Origin: an uncultured Rhodospirillales bacterium
GTDB taxonomy: Bacteria; Pseudomonadota; Alphaproteobacteria; Azospirillales; Azospirillaceae
Reading direction: 5' to 3'
Assembly: GCA_903927615.1 (NCBI GenBank)
Contig: CAIYNU010000017.1
Coordinates: 62,001-126,000 of the forward strand
Length of the DNA: 64,000 nt
A model generated the notes under the pieces. That model did no database searches. It saw only the letters and a program-made list of their open reading frames with translations, and was not told the DNA's origin. Position numbers and translations under genes: made by a program. This document shows, in pieces, positions 1 through 9,964 of this stretch. How positions within the stretch are numbered: the first letter of the stretch is position 1; the number at the start of each line of letters is the position of its first letter.

Positions 1-1490
1 TCGAAGATCTGGTCGCCTTCGATCAGGGGCGCATGAACGATCGGGTGGCTGCCAGTGAAGGTGTTTACAGTCAATCCCGCATCACCTTGATTGTCGTGAT
101 GGTCCTGTCGTTGGGCATCGGTGTTGGCATGGCGCTGTGGATCTCGCTGTTGATCAGCCGCGGTCTCCGTCGGGCCGGCAATCTGGCCCAGGCCATCGCC
201 CAAGGGGATGTCAGTCAGACCATCGTCTATCAGGGCCATGACGAGATCGGTGACCTGATTCTGGCCATGAACGCCATGTGCGATAATCTGCGTGCCACGG
301 CCGGAATTGCCGAGATGATTTCCCAAGGGGATATCGGGGTTCAGGTGACACGCCGATCCGACAAGGATGTCTTGGGTTTGGCCCTGGAAACCATGGTGAT
401 CAACCTGCGGACCTCGGCGGAGATTGCGCAGGAGATCGCCAAGGGGAACCTCACCGTCAGGGTAAAGCGCCTTTCCGATCAGGATGTGTTGGGCATCGCC
501 CTGGAAAGCATGATTCAGAATTTGCGCCAGGTGGTGGTGGATGTTTCGGCCGCCGCCGAGAATGTGGCGGCGGGCAGCGAGCAGTTGAGCGCCAGCGCCG
601 AGACTCTGTCCCAAGGCGTTTCGGAGCAGGCGGCTTCGAGCCAAGAGGCGTCCAGTTCCATGGAGGAGATGGCGGCCAACATCCGCCAGAATGCCGACAA
701 TGCCGGCGAAACCGAGAAGATTGCGCGGCAATCGTCGGTAGACGCGGCCAAGAGCGGCGACGCCGTCAGCAAGGCGGTGGCGGCCATGAAAACCATCGCC
801 GAGAAGATCACCATCGTGCAGGAAATCGCCCGCCAAACGGATCTGTTGGCGCTCAACGCCGCCATCGAGGCCGCCCGGGCCGGCGAACATGGCCGGGGCT
901 TTGCGGTGGTGGCGAGCGAGGTCCGCAGACTGGCCGAGCGCAGCCAGGCCGCGGCGGCCGAGATCAGCGCCCTGTCGTTTCAGACCGTCACGGTTTCGGA
1001 AGAAGCGGGTCAGATGCTGACCCGGTTGGTGCCGGATATCCAGCGCACCGCCGTGTTGGTTTCGGAAATCAGCTCGGCGTCCCGCGAACAGAACACCGGG
1101 GCCGAACAGATCAACGTCGCGATTCAACAACTCGATCAGGTGACCCAGCAGAACGCCGCCGCCGCCGAAGAGATGTCCTCAACCTCGGAAGAACTGTCCA
1201 GTCAGGCCCAGCAACTTCAGTCCAGCATTTCGTTCTTTACGCTCGGCGACATCCAGCCCGCAGGTCCGCGGATGGCTCCGGTGCCGGTTCACGGCGCGTC
1301 CGGATCGGCGGGGCCGGCGATGATGCCGCGTCGGTCAGCGGCTCCGGTGGCCAAACGGGCGCCGCTGGCCAAACGTCAGATGGCGGTGGCGAATGGCGCG
1401 GCGGCGGGGGCCAAGGGGTACGCGCTGAAGCTTGATGACCACTATCAGGCGCATGGGGATGCCGAAGACAGCGGCTTTGAGCGGTACTGA
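1..1490 (+). CDS. methyl-accepting chemotaxis protein, 5' end outside window
   Basis: The reading frame is open to the left edge. The residues before the first ATG (position 33) match the end of the periplasmic region of the next receptor, so the gene starts upstream of the window. What is visible is one transmembrane helix, then three consecutive HAMP-like units (each with a D-x-LG or EIGD core and an NLR end), then a cytoplasmic signalling domain with the conserved hairpin tip ([20 protein letters not shown]). The C-terminus is a basic linker ending in GFERY, which fits the aromatic-x-x-aromatic pentapeptide used by some receptors to dock CheR and CheB. It is the first gene of the local che cluster. 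The ligand-binding part is not visible, so the signal is unknown. Confidence 0.95.
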   Translation, partial: EDLVAFDQGRMNDRVAASEGVYSQSRITLIVVMVLSLGIGVGMALWISLLISRGLRRAGNLAQAIAQGDVSQTIVYQGHDEIGDLILAMNAMCDNLRATAGIAEMISQGDIGVQVTRRSDKDVLGLALETMVINLRTSAEIAQEIAKGNLTVRVKRLSDQDVLGIALESMIQNLRQVVVDVSAAAENVAAGSEQLSASAETLSQGVSEQAASSQEASSSMEEMAANIRQNADNAGETEKIARQSSVDAAKSGDAVSKAVAAMKTIAEKITIVQEIARQTDLLALNAAIEAARAGEHGRGFAVVASEVRRLAERSQAAAAEISALSFQTVTVSEEAGQMLTRLVPDIQRTAVLVSEISSASREQNTGAEQINVAIQQLDQVTQQNAAAAEEMSSTSEELSSQAQQLQSSISFFTLGDIQPAGPRMAPVPVHGASGSAGPAMMPRRSAAPVAKRAPLAKRQMAVANGAAAGAKGYALKLDDHYQAHGDAEDSGFERY

Positions 1491-1618
1491 GGGTCGCCGG
1501 CGCCATCGGGCCGGGCCTGGCCGAGCGACGATCCTGACCGGGGGCATGGAGCGACGGACGATCGCGGCGGTGGGCCGTCACTGTTTGAACGCCATTGAGG
1601 GACAAGGAGATCATCGTC

Positions 1619-3868
1619 ATGCGCTTCACCATCAAGGCCCGGTTGGCGTTCGGCTTTGCCGCCATCTTGGGACTCTCGGCGGTTTCGGCCTATTTGGGTG
1701 TGACCAATCTTGGACTGGTGAATGATCAGGTCCGGGCGGTGGTCGACGGTCCGGCGGCGCGGCAGGTGCTGACCCTGGACATGGTCAATGCCCTGTCGAT
1801 GATGGCGCGCACCGAAAAGAACCTGATTCTGGAAGCGGATGAGCAAGGCAAGATGGCCTATGTGGAGCGGCTCAGGAGCGAACGGGCGGCTTATGGCAAG
1901 CTTTTTGACCGCCGTCGGGAGATGGCCGCCGACGAAGGCAAAAAGAAACTCGATGCCCTGCGTGACATTTATAACGAGTATTCGAAATCACAGGATGAAG
2001 TGGTCGATCTGGCGCTGCGCAACGACTTGATCAAGGCGCGGGCGTTGTCCGCCAGGCGCGGCGACGACCTGATCGAAGACGGACTGAAGCGGGTTGCCGG
2101 ATTGAAGAGCGCCAACCCCGACCCCCAGGTGGCGGCCGCGCTTGCCGAGCTGCCGGTGCGGATGCTGCGGGCGCGCGGCAATGAAAAGGACCTGATTCTC
2201 GAGACCGACGACGCCCGGATGAAGGCGGTGGAAGAGGCCACCGACGGCGCGGTCAAGGCGGTCCAGGCTCTGTTGACCACGGTGCGTGACCATGCGGCGT
2301 CCGCTTCGCGGGAAGACGTCCAGCATCTCACCGCCACGTGGGAGGCTTGGCTGTCGGTTCACCAACAGATTCGCGATCTGGTCCTGGATAACAGCCAGAC
2401 CCGTGCCATGGCGATCTCCTTTGGCCGGAACCGTGAGTTACTCAAAAAAATTGATATCGCCGTGGCCGATTTGATGGCGTTCGATCAGGAGCGCATGACC
2501 GAGCGGGTGGCGGAAAGCGATCAGCTCTACACGGAATCACGCAAAACGCTGATCGCGGTGATCGCGGCGGCCTTGATCATCGGCATCGGCATGGCGCTGT
2601 GGCTCTCGCTCCTGATCAGCCGGGGTTTGGGTCGCGCGGGTCATCTGGCCAGGGCGGTGGCCGAAGGTGATCTTAGCCAGTCCATCACGTATAATGGGCG
2701 GGAAGAAATCGGTGACGTGATCCTGCTGTTGAACCGCATGGCAGCCAATCTGCGGGCAACCGCAGGGATCGCGGAAGAGATCTCCCGCGGGAACCTCACG
2801 GTTCAGCCCAAGCGTCTCTCTGACCAGGACGTGTTGGGGATTGCGCTGGAAACCATGGTGGCACGCCTGCGCGAGGTGGTGACCGATGTGTCGTCCGCCG
2901 CCGAAAACGTCGCCGCCGGCAGCGAACAGTTGAGTGCCAGCGCCGAAACCCTGTCCCAGGGGGTTTCGGAGCAGGCCGCCGCCACCGAAGAGGCGTCCAG
3001 TTCGATGGAACAAATGGCGGCCAATATTCGCCAGAACGCCGACAATGCCACCGAGACCGAGAAAATCGCCCGTCAGTCGTCCGACGACGCCGCCAGGAGC
3101 GGCGAAACCGTGACCAAGGCGGTGGTGGCCATGAGAACCATCGCCGAGAAGATCACCATCGTTCAGGAAATCGCCCGCCAGACCGATTTGCTGGCGCTCA
3201 ATGCGGCCATCGAGGCCGCCCGGGCCGGTGAACATGGCCGGGGCTTTGCGGTGGTGGCGAGCGAGGTGCGCAAGCTGGCCGAACGCAGTCAGGCTGCGGC
3301 GGCCGAGATCAGCGCGCTGTCATCCAAGACTGTCTTTGTCTCGGAAGAGGCGGGCACCATGCTGGCGCGACTGGTGCCCGACATTCAACGCACGGCCAGT
3401 CTGGTTGCCGAGATTTCGTTGGCGTCCCGGGAGCAGAACGCCGGGGCGGAACAGATCAACGTCGCGATCGAGCAACTGGATCAGGTCACCCAGCAGAACG
3501 CCGCCGCCGCCGAGGAAATGTCGTCAACCTCCGAGGAACTGTCCAGCCAGGCCCAGCAGCTTCAGGCCACCATGTCCTTTTTCTCGGTGATGGCCGATGC
3601 CCAGGTCAGAAAGCGGTCGGCGTCGGGGCCGGGCCACGCCGGATCCAACGGGTCCGGGCGGACCGGCCCGGCCGGTCAGGTCAACCCGGCCGTTCAGAGT
3701 CCGGATCCCCGTCGCCAGGGCGTCCGGATCGTCAAACGGCCGTCGCTGGCGAAGCGGTCATCGGGAGAACCGCCGGCGAAGATGGGGGGCAAGGGGTTCG
3801 CCTTGAAGCTCGACGACCACCACCATGGCTATAGGGACGCGGAAGATGACGGTTTTGAGCGTTACTAA
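1619..3868 (+). CDS. methyl-accepting chemotaxis protein with tandem helical sensor
   Basis: A full-length receptor of 749 residues. I chose the ATG at 1619 because AAGGAGA lies about 8 bases upstream; an in-frame TTG at 1595 has no such site. TM1 is about residues 8-26 and TM2 about 309-333. The roughly 280-residue periplasmic part contains two related helical segments with the motifs EKNLILE (near 66) and EKDLILE (near 189), suggesting a bimodular helical-bundle (HBM-like) sensor. Two HAMP units follow, then the signalling domain with the usual hairpin tip and a C-terminal tail ending GFERY. It is a close paralogue of the preceding receptor, which has three HAMP units. The ligand is unknown. 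Confidence 0.95.
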   Translation: MRFTIKARLAFGFAAILGLSAVSAYLGVTNLGLVNDQVRAVVDGPAARQVLTLDMVNALSMMARTEKNLILEADEQGKMAYVERLRSERAAYGKLFDRRREMAADEGKKKLDALRDIYNEYSKSQDEVVDLALRNDLIKARALSARRGDDLIEDGLKRVAGLKSANPDPQVAAALAELPVRMLRARGNEKDLILETDDARMKAVEEATDGAVKAVQALLTTVRDHAASASREDVQHLTATWEAWLSVHQQIRDLVLDNSQTRAMAISFGRNRELLKKIDIAVADLMAFDQERMTERVAESDQLYTESRKTLIAVIAAALIIGIGMALWLSLLISRGLGRAGHLARAVAEGDLSQSITYNGREEIGDVILLLNRMAANLRATAGIAEEISRGNLTVQPKRLSDQDVLGIALETMVARLREVVTDVSSAAENVAAGSEQLSASAETLSQGVSEQAAATEEASSSMEQMAANIRQNADNATETEKIARQSSDDAARSGETVTKAVVAMRTIAEKITIVQEIARQTDLLALNAAIEAARAGEHGRGFAVVASEVRKLAERSQAAAAEISALSSKTVFVSEEAGTMLARLVPDIQRTASLVAEISLASREQNAGAEQINVAIEQLDQVTQQNAAAAEEMSSTSEELSSQAQQLQATMSFFSVMADAQVRKRSASGPGHAGSNGSGRTGPAGQVNPAVQSPDPRRQGVRIVKRPSLAKRSSGEPPAKMGGKGFALKLDDHHHGYRDAEDDGFERY

Positions 3869-4361
3869 GACGGGCGCGGCGGCTCTCCAGGCGGGCGGCG
3901 ACGGCGGCGGTCCCGGGCTCCAGGTTCTGACCCTGGGACTGGCTGACGAAATCTTTGCCATCGAGACCGCGCGCGTTCGCGAAGTTCTTGACCTGATGCC
4001 GATCACCCGTGTTCCCAACAGCCACCCGTTCATCAAGGGCCTGATCAACGTCCGGGGCAAGGTCGTCACCGTCACCGACCTGCGCGTCAAATTCGGGATG
4101 GCGCCGGCCGAACCCACGCGGGATACCCGGATCGTGGTCACCGAGGTGCAGATCGGCGGCGAGCCCACCCTGGTCGGGGCGCTGGCCGATCGGGTCCATG
4201 AGGCGACCGAACTGCCCGCCGCCGTGATGGAGGAGGTTCCCAAAATCGGGATGCGCTGGCGGGCCGAGTTTATCCGGGCGATCGGCAAGCGCGGCGACGA
4301 TTTCATCATCATCGCCGATATCGATCAGGTCTTCGCCGCCGCCGACCTGATCGCGCCCTGA
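3846..4361 (+). CDS. cheW: CheW chemotaxis coupling protein
   Basis: CheW links receptors to the histidine kinase CheA in the polar arrays. The protein (about 171 residues) has the CheW SH3-like core: [11 protein letters not shown] near the start, then [20 protein letters not shown], then the VTEV strand and a final IADIDQVF strand. The start is uncertain: ATG at 3846 (MTVLSVTK) is taken, but an in-frame ATG at 3825 also exists; neither has a strong ribosome site. Either way the gene overlaps the 3' end of the preceding receptor, which suggests translational coupling and makes these receptors its likely partners. Confidence 0.92.
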   Translation: MTVLSVTKTGAAALQAGGDGGGPGLQVLTLGLADEIFAIETARVREVLDLMPITRVPNSHPFIKGLINVRGKVVTVTDLRVKFGMAPAEPTRDTRIVVTEVQIGGEPTLVGALADRVHEATELPAAVMEEVPKIGMRWRAEFIRAIGKRGDDFIIIADIDQVFAAADLIAP

Positions 4362-4403
4362 TCCCTCACGCCGTAACCCGAACGTTGATCGGCCCTTTGC
4401 TGC

Positions 4404-5255
4404 ATGCCTGACACCTTTTCAGACAGTCCCCGCCTCTCGGATCGAGAGTTCGACCATCTGGCCAGGCTGGTCGAGGCGCAAGCCGGCATCCGCATGCCGC
4501 CGGGCAAGCGGACCATGCTGGAAGGTCGCCTGCGCCGCCGGCTGCGGGAACGGGGGATGCGCGATTTCAGAGAGTATTGTCATTTTCTGTTCGACCAGGG
4601 CGGTTTGGAGGAAGAGCTGGGCGATCTGATCGATGTGGTCACCACCAACAAGACCGATTTCTTCCGGGAGCCCAAACATTTCGAAATTTTGTCCGGTGCC
4701 ATCCTGCCCGGCCTGGTCCGGCGCGGCGTCGGCATCAGCCGTCCGCTTCAGGTGTGGAGCGCGGGCAGCTCGATCGGCGCCGAGGCCTATACCCTGGCCA
4801 TGGTGCTGGCCGAATACAGGTCGAGTTGTCCGGGTTTTCATTTCCGGATTCTCGGCACCGATATCTGCACGACGGTGCTGCGGACCGCCAGCCGGGCGAT
4901 CTATCCCGAGGACATGGCGCAGCCGATCGGGCATGATCTCCGGCATCGCTATCTGCTGCGCAGTCTTGATCGCAAAGCGCGGCAAATCCGGATTATTCCT
5001 GAGTTGCGGGCGGCGGTCGAATTTCGTCACCTGAATTTCATGGCGAGCGAGTACCGATTACCCTCGATGCAAGATGTGGTGTTTTGTCGTAACGTTATTA
5101 TTTATTTTGACAATGTGGTGCGGTTTGCCGTGTTGTCGCGCATTTGCTCGTGTATTGCGACTGGCGGTTATCTATTCATGGGGCATTCGGAAACTCTTTC
5201 TGGTTTTACCTTGCCACTGCGCCAGGTCGCCCCCACCGTTTATGTCAAGCTATAA
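4404..5255 (+). CDS. cheR: CheR chemoreceptor glutamate methyltransferase
   Basis: CheR uses S-adenosylmethionine to methylate receptor glutamates for adaptation. The 283-residue protein has the all-helical N-terminal domain, the TTNKTDFFRE motif (residues 80-89), the SAM loop SAGSSIGAEAY (119-129, a slightly divergent form of SAGCSTGEEPY), the CRNVIIYFD motif and GYLFMGHSETL near the end. Both upstream receptors end in a possible CheR docking pentapeptide. Codon use changes sharply in the last third: about 5070-5250 is AT-rich (for example the codons of NVIIYFD), unlike the GC-rich flanks, although the protein motifs continue unbroken. Confidence 0.95.
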   Translation: MPDTFSDSPRLSDREFDHLARLVEAQAGIRMPPGKRTMLEGRLRRRLRERGMRDFREYCHFLFDQGGLEEELGDLIDVVTTNKTDFFREPKHFEILSGAILPGLVRRGVGISRPLQVWSAGSSIGAEAYTLAMVLAEYRSSCPGFHFRILGTDICTTVLRTASRAIYPEDMAQPIGHDLRHRYLLRSLDRKARQIRIIPELRAAVEFRHLNFMASEYRLPSMQDVVFCRNVIIYFDNVVRFAVLSRICSCIATGGYLFMGHSETLSGFTLPLRQVAPTVYVKL

Positions 5256-5297
5256 TGTCGGGGTATCGGGATTGGAAATAGGGTGGGATGACGCGAA

Positions 5298-5957
5298 ATG
5301 AGTTACGATCACCACGATGCGTTTCGGGATCGTTTGAACGCCTTACCACTGGGCGCCGGGCGGCGGGGGATTGCGGCCATGGTTTTGGTTGAAATTGTTC
5401 GCTGGACGCCCGATGCGGACTCCCAATGTTCCAAGACGGCGGAAGCGTTGGGTGACCTGTTGAACCTTCGGATTGGTGACGTCTTGCTGGCGCTGGAGAC
5501 ACTCGGCTCGCTCGGTGTGATCGAACAGGTTCGCGAAGGGGCAATCGCCGCCATCCATCTGAGGCCGATGGCCCAGACGAAAACCGGCGAACAGTTGCAG
5601 GCGGAGATTGCCCAGGCGATCCAGAGCCATAGTGCCTGGAAGCGCCGTTTGCGCCATGCCATCGACACCGGCAGCGCCGATTTTACCGTCGAGGAGGTTG
5701 CCCGGGATGACCTTTGCGAATTCGGCCGGTGGCTGGCCGGGGCGTCTTTTGCCGAACGGGACCGGGATGGTCCTTACAAGGTGATCTGCCATCTTCATGC
5801 CCAATTTCACCGGGTGGCTGCCGCCACCCTGCAATTGGCGCTGAGTGGCCGTCAGGAGGACGCCGAGCGGGCCATGAGCGCCAGCGGGGCCTATTCCCAG
5901 GCGTCGTTGCGTCTGAGCACGGCGCTGAATAGCTGGCGCGGCTCGGTTGCCACATGA
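5298..5957 (+). CDS. winged-helix-like plus CZB zinc-binding domain protein
   Basis: This 219-residue soluble protein sits between cheR and cheB and overlaps cheB by the ATGA tetranucleotide. Residues about 20-90 look like a small helical, winged-helix-like domain ([20 protein letters not shown] then a strand region). Residues about 108-215 fit the chemoreceptor zinc-binding (CZB) domain: H111-x-x-W114, C140-x-F-G-x-W145-L, then H167-x-x-x-H171. Those His/Cys/His/His residues are the expected Zn ligands. CZB domains are known in receptors and diguanylate cyclases and can sense zinc or oxidants. A stand-alone protein with a possible nucleic-acid-binding head is unusual. The CZB assignment is fairly secure; the function of the head is inference. 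Confidence 0.75.
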   Translation: MSYDHHDAFRDRLNALPLGAGRRGIAAMVLVEIVRWTPDADSQCSKTAEALGDLLNLRIGDVLLALETLGSLGVIEQVREGAIAAIHLRPMAQTKTGEQLQAEIAQAIQSHSAWKRRLRHAIDTGSADFTVEEVARDDLCEFGRWLAGASFAERDRDGPYKVICHLHAQFHRVAAATLQLALSGRQEDAERAMSASGAYSQASLRLSTALNSWRGSVAT

Positions 5958-7087
5958 GCCGGCCGCTGCCACGGAAGTTGCGGGTCCTGGTGGTCGATGA
6001 TTCCGCCTCCGTCCGCGAGACCTTGAAGGAAATCATCGGTTCGGATCCCGATCTGATGGTGATGGGGACGGCGTCTGACCCTTATGCCGCGGCCCGGCTG
6101 ATTGCGGCGGAGGTTCCGGACGTCATCCTGCTCGACATCAAGATGCCGCGGATGGACGGCATCACCTTTTTGCGCAAGATCATGCAGCAACGGCCGATTC
6201 CGGTGGTGATGTGCTCGTCCCTGACCCTGGACGGCACCGAGACGCTGTTCGACGCCTTGGAGGCCGGGGCGGTGGACATCATTCCCAAGCCGAAGGTGGG
6301 CTCCCGGGAATTCCTGATGGAAGCCCGCATCTGGGTCTGTGACGCCATCAAGGCGGCGGCGCGGGCCAAGCTCCGGCTCCGGCCGACCCCCGGTCTGACC
6401 GGTGCAGGTCCCGAAGACAAGCGGCAGTTGGGGACCGCCAAGCTGACCGCGGATGTCATTCTGCCGCCGCCCCGGCCACGGAAGAACCCGACCCCAGGGC
6501 AGGGGACCGAAACGGTGGTTTGTATCGGCGCATCGACCGGCGGTACGGAATCCCTGAGAACCCTGTTGGAAAGCTTCCCGCTGGACATGCCGGGCACCGT
6601 CATCGTCCAGCACATGCCGGAAAAGTTCACCGAGGCCTTTGCCCGGCGGCTCGACGGGCTGTGCGCCGTGACGGTCCGGGAGGCCCGGGAAGGTGACACC
6701 ATTTTGCGCGGGCAGGTCTTGATTGCCCCCGGCAACCGGCATACCCTGATACGTCGGAGCGGCGCCCGTTATTTCGTCGAAATCAAGGACGGTCCTCTGG
6801 TTTGCCGCCACCGGCCGTCGGTGGACGTGCTGTTCCGGTCGGCGGCCCAATATGCCGGAGCCAATGCCATCGGGATTCTGATGACCGGGATGGGAGATGA
6901 CGGCGCGCGGGGATTGCTGGAGATGATGCAGGCCGGCGCGCACACCGTGGCCGAGGACGAGTCCACCTGCGTGGTGTTCGGCATGCCCCATGAGGCGATC
7001 AAGCGGGGGGCCGCGCGCAGTGTGCTGCCGTTGGATCGGTTGCGGGATGACATCATTCGCACGTGCGCGACGCGGGAGAGCGTCTGA
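5954..7087 (+). CDS. cheB: CheB receptor methylesterase/response regulator
   Basis: CheB removes methyl groups from receptors after phosphorylation by CheA. The 377-residue protein has an N-terminal receiver domain (VVDDSASV acidic pocket, phosphoacceptor D61 in LLDIKMP) and a C-terminal methylesterase domain. The catalytic triad is visible: S194 in IGASTGG, H220 in VQHMP and the Asp in TGMGDDG (near 315-316). Its ATG overlaps the stop of the CZB gene and its TGA overlaps the cheD start, so the three genes are very likely translationally coupled. An approximately 40-residue Pro/Lys-rich linker joins the two domains. Confidence 0.97.
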   Translation: MSRPLPRKLRVLVVDDSASVRETLKEIIGSDPDLMVMGTASDPYAAARLIAAEVPDVILLDIKMPRMDGITFLRKIMQQRPIPVVMCSSLTLDGTETLFDALEAGAVDIIPKPKVGSREFLMEARIWVCDAIKAAARAKLRLRPTPGLTGAGPEDKRQLGTAKLTADVILPPPRPRKNPTPGQGTETVVCIGASTGGTESLRTLLESFPLDMPGTVIVQHMPEKFTEAFARRLDGLCAVTVREAREGDTILRGQVLIAPGNRHTLIRRSGARYFVEIKDGPLVCRHRPSVDVLFRSAAQYAGANAIGILMTGMGDDGARGLLEMMQAGAHTVAEDESTCVVFGMPHEAIKRGAARSVLPLDRLRDDIIRTCATRESV

Positions 7088-7758
7088 TGTTACACCATCG
7101 CCCCGCTCGAACCCGGCTGTCACCGACCCGCAATCTGCTGCCGGGTGATCTTTATTGCGACCGCATGCCCCAGTGCTTGGGGACTGTGTTGGGGTCTTGT
7201 GTTGCCGTCTGTCTGTGGGATTCTCAGTTGCGCTTTGGCGGCATGAATCACTTTATCTTGCCCGACCGGCCGTCGAATGCCGAGTCCTCGACCCGGTTCG
7301 GCGATGTCGCGATCCCGCGACTGGTCGAAGCCATGCTGGAACTGGGCAGCAATATCCGTCATCTCCAGGCCAAGCTGTTCGGCGGCGGCTATGTGTTGCG
7401 GGCGGGGGATCCGGCGTTGTCCACCGGGCGGCGCAATGTCGGGATCGCGATTTCCGAATTGCGGCGCTGGAGAGTTCCCATCGTGGCAAGCCGGTTATCG
7501 GGAACCCAGGGTCTGGTGATCCGCCAGTGTACCGATTGCGGCGATGTCTGGGTGCGTCCCACCGGCGTCATGGACCGAAAGCTGGAACCGGCCGCCGACT
7601 TCGAGGACCTGTCCTGGTTTTCCGAGGATGTTGCGACCCCGCTGGTCGCCCGTGACCGGGAGGGCTTGCCCGTCGCCATCCATACCCGCTCGTCGGTCGG
7701 TGCGACCCAATGGTGCGAGACCTGCACCTCATCGCCGTTCGCCTGGCGGCGGACGTAA
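7087..7758 (+). CDS. cheD: CheD receptor glutamine deamidase
   Basis: CheD deamidates receptor glutamines to create methylation sites and in some species works with CheC. The catalytic cysteine is C38 in VLGSCVAV, the histidine is H55 in GGMNHFILP, and T33 lies in the expected position before the cysteine. I chose the ATG at 7087, which shares bases with the TGA of cheB (TGATG); an in-frame GTG at 7063 lies inside cheB. The 223-residue product carries about 50 residues after the core, including a CxxC-like WCETC near the end, longer than typical CheD. No cheC is present in the window. Confidence 0.93.
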   Translation: MLHHRPARTRLSPTRNLLPGDLYCDRMPQCLGTVLGSCVAVCLWDSQLRFGGMNHFILPDRPSNAESSTRFGDVAIPRLVEAMLELGSNIRHLQAKLFGGGYVLRAGDPALSTGRRNVGIAISELRRWRVPIVASRLSGTQGLVIRQCTDCGDVWVRPTGVMDRKLEPAADFEDLSWFSEDVATPLVARDREGLPVAIHTRSSVGATQWCETCTSSPFAWRRT

Positions 7759-7810
7759 CGGACGGTGGTTTGTCCTGCCCTGAACCCGGCGCCCGACGAT
7801 CGAAGGCCGC

Positions 7811-9928
7811 TTACCGGTCGGAGGTCACGGCCGGGACGGCCCCGGTCTTGCCGGCGAGCCGGGAAATCAGATCCTGGATGCCGGGCTCGGCATTGGCGGC
7901 GGCGGAGGCGGCGGTTGGCGGATGGGCCGGTGCTGCAACCGGCGCGACCGAGAAGGCGGCGATGTCCGAGGCGTAGGGCAGGGCCCGAATCGGCAACCCG
8001 GTGTGGGCGTCCATCATGAAGTCGTGCCAGAGTTTGGCCGGCAGACTGCCGCCCGTGACCTTTTTCATCTCATCGTTGTTATCGTTGCCGAGCCAGACCG
8101 TGGTCACATAGTCGGCGGTAAAGCCGGCGAACCAGGCGTCACGGTAGTCGCTGCTGGTACCGGTCTTGCCGGCGGCGGGTCGATCGAGGCGCGCCGCCTT
8201 GCCGGTGCCATAGGCCAGGACTCCGGTCATCATGCCGGTCAGGGCCGATACCGCGGCGGGGTCGGCCACCGGTTCCGCCGTGGAGCCGTGCCGTTTGTAA
8301 AGCACGGCGCCGTGGCTGTCGCGAATCTCCAGAATGGCGTGGGGGATCACCGGCCGCCCGCCGTTGGCGATCCCGGCATAGGCGGCGGTCAGCTCAAGGG
8401 GCGTCACCTCGCTGGTGCCGAGCGCCAGGCTGAGGTCATGGCCAAGCGGCGAAGTGATGCCCAGGCGCTGGGCCAGGGTCCGCACCCGCTCGACGCCCAC
8501 CTGTTCCAGAACCCGGACCGCGCAGGTGTTAATGGAGTGGGCGAGGGCGTCCCGAAGCGGGACCAGGCCGCGAAAGCCCTTTTCGTAGTTGACCGGCTGC
8601 CAGTGACCGATCCGCAGCGGCGCGTCTTCCACCGTGGTGTCGGGGGTGTAACCGGCGCCCAGCGCCGCCAGGTAGATGAACGGCTTGAACGACGATCCGG
8701 GCTGACGCAACGCCTGGGTGGCGCGGTTGAACGGGCTTTCGGCATAACTGCGTCCGCCGACCAGGGCGCGCACCGCGCCATCGGGTGACAGCGCCACCAG
8801 CGCGCCCTGGCTGACCTGATTCTGCGGCCCTTGGGCGGCCAGCAGCTCCGCCAGCCGCAGTTCGGCGGCTTGTTGCAGGTGCAGGTCAAGGGTGGTGAAG
8901 ACCACCAGATCCTCGTGGTCGTAACCGATGAAGCTGCCGACATGATCGGAAATCCAGTCGGCAAAGTAGCGGCCCAGGCCGGCGGCGGTGGTCGGGCGGG
9001 ACGATGGCGGCTCCAGGATCGCGGCGGCGGCATCGGCCGGGGTGATGAAGCCGGCGTCGATCATGGTCGACAGCACCACTTGGGCGCGTTGACTGGCTTC
9101 GTTGGGGTTGTTGACCGGCGAGTACCGCGACGGCGCCTTGAGCAGACCGGCGATGATCGCCGATTCGTACAAGGACAGGCGGCCCACGGGTTTGCCGAAA
9201 TAAGTCTCGGCGGCGGCATCGACGCCATAAGCGCCGGCGCCCAGATAGACCCGATTGAGGTAGGCGGTGAGAATCTGATCCTTGCTGTAGACGTGTTCCA
9301 GCCAAAGCGCGAGAAGCGCCTCCTGAACTTTGCGACGAAGCGTGCGGTCAGGCGACAGAAACAGGTTTTTTGCGAGCTGCTGGGTCAGCGTCGAACCGCC
9401 CTGGACCATATGCCCATGCCGGAGATTGACCCACACCGCGCGTCCCAGTCCGACCGGGTCGATGCCGAAATGGTAAAAGAAACGCCGGTCTTCGACAGCG
9501 ATGACCGCTTCGACCAGATGGCGCGGCAAGCGGTTGGCGTCGATGATGGCGCCCTGGATTTCACCGGTTCGGGAAAAGCGGGTTCCGTCGGCCGCGATCA
9601 GGGTGACCGCCGGACGCCGGACATGCTGGGCGACCTGATGGACGTCGGGCAGATCATAACCGTAATAAAGCACGATCACGGCCAGCGCCAGAGCGCCCCA
9701 GATCGCCCCCACCACCGTCCATTTGGCCAGGAAGACCAACAGGTTGAGGCCCGCGGCAGCCATCGCTTGCCGGCGTCGCCCGGTGGTTTTGGACGGCTGT
9801 GAGCGTGATCGCTTTCGGGCGGCGCTGCTGGGCGGCGGCGGCCGCCACGGTGCGGCCACCAGGGGTGGTGGTGGCGGTGGTGCGGCAGGCGAAGCGCCAC
9901 GACCGGACGGAGGACCCTTGAATCGCAA
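7811..9928 (-). CDS. bifunctional penicillin-binding protein, PBP1A family
   Basis: A 705-residue class A penicillin-binding protein that polymerises and cross-links peptidoglycan at the inner membrane. It has a proline- and arginine-rich cytoplasmic tail (about 1-55), a TM helix (about 60-90), a GT51 glycosyltransferase domain with catalytic E146 in VEDRRFF and the QGGSTLTQQL motif, and a transpeptidase domain with S412-x-x-K415 (SSFK), S465-x-N467 (SIN) and K588-T-G590. All active-site motifs are intact. It is convergent with cheD and lies 36 bases downstream of the Uma2-like gene on the same strand. The C-terminal Ala/Pro tail is variable. Confidence 0.95.
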   Translation of the reverse strand: MRFKGPPSGRGASPAAPPPPPPLVAAPWRPPPPSSAARKRSRSQPSKTTGRRRQAMAAAGLNLLVFLAKWTVVGAIWGALALAVIVLYYGYDLPDVHQVAQHVRRPAVTLIAADGTRFSRTGEIQGAIIDANRLPRHLVEAVIAVEDRRFFYHFGIDPVGLGRAVWVNLRHGHMVQGGSTLTQQLAKNLFLSPDRTLRRKVQEALLALWLEHVYSKDQILTAYLNRVYLGAGAYGVDAAAETYFGKPVGRLSLYESAIIAGLLKAPSRYSPVNNPNEASQRAQVVLSTMIDAGFITPADAAAAILEPPSSRPTTAAGLGRYFADWISDHVGSFIGYDHEDLVVFTTLDLHLQQAAELRLAELLAAQGPQNQVSQGALVALSPDGAVRALVGGRSYAESPFNRATQALRQPGSSFKPFIYLAALGAGYTPDTTVEDAPLRIGHWQPVNYEKGFRGLVPLRDALAHSINTCAVRVLEQVGVERVRTLAQRLGITSPLGHDLSLALGTSEVTPLELTAAYAGIANGGRPVIPHAILEIRDSHGAVLYKRHGSTAEPVADPAAVSALTGMMTGVLAYGTGKAARLDRPAAGKTGTSSDYRDAWFAGFTADYVTTVWLGNDNNDEMKKVTGGSLPAKLWHDFMMDAHTGLPIRALPYASDIAAFSVAPVAAPAHPPTAASAAANAEPGIQDLISRLAGKTGAVPAVTSDR

Positions 9929-9964
9929 GCCGCAGTACTACCTTAAGTTTTCCCGCTTTTGGGT

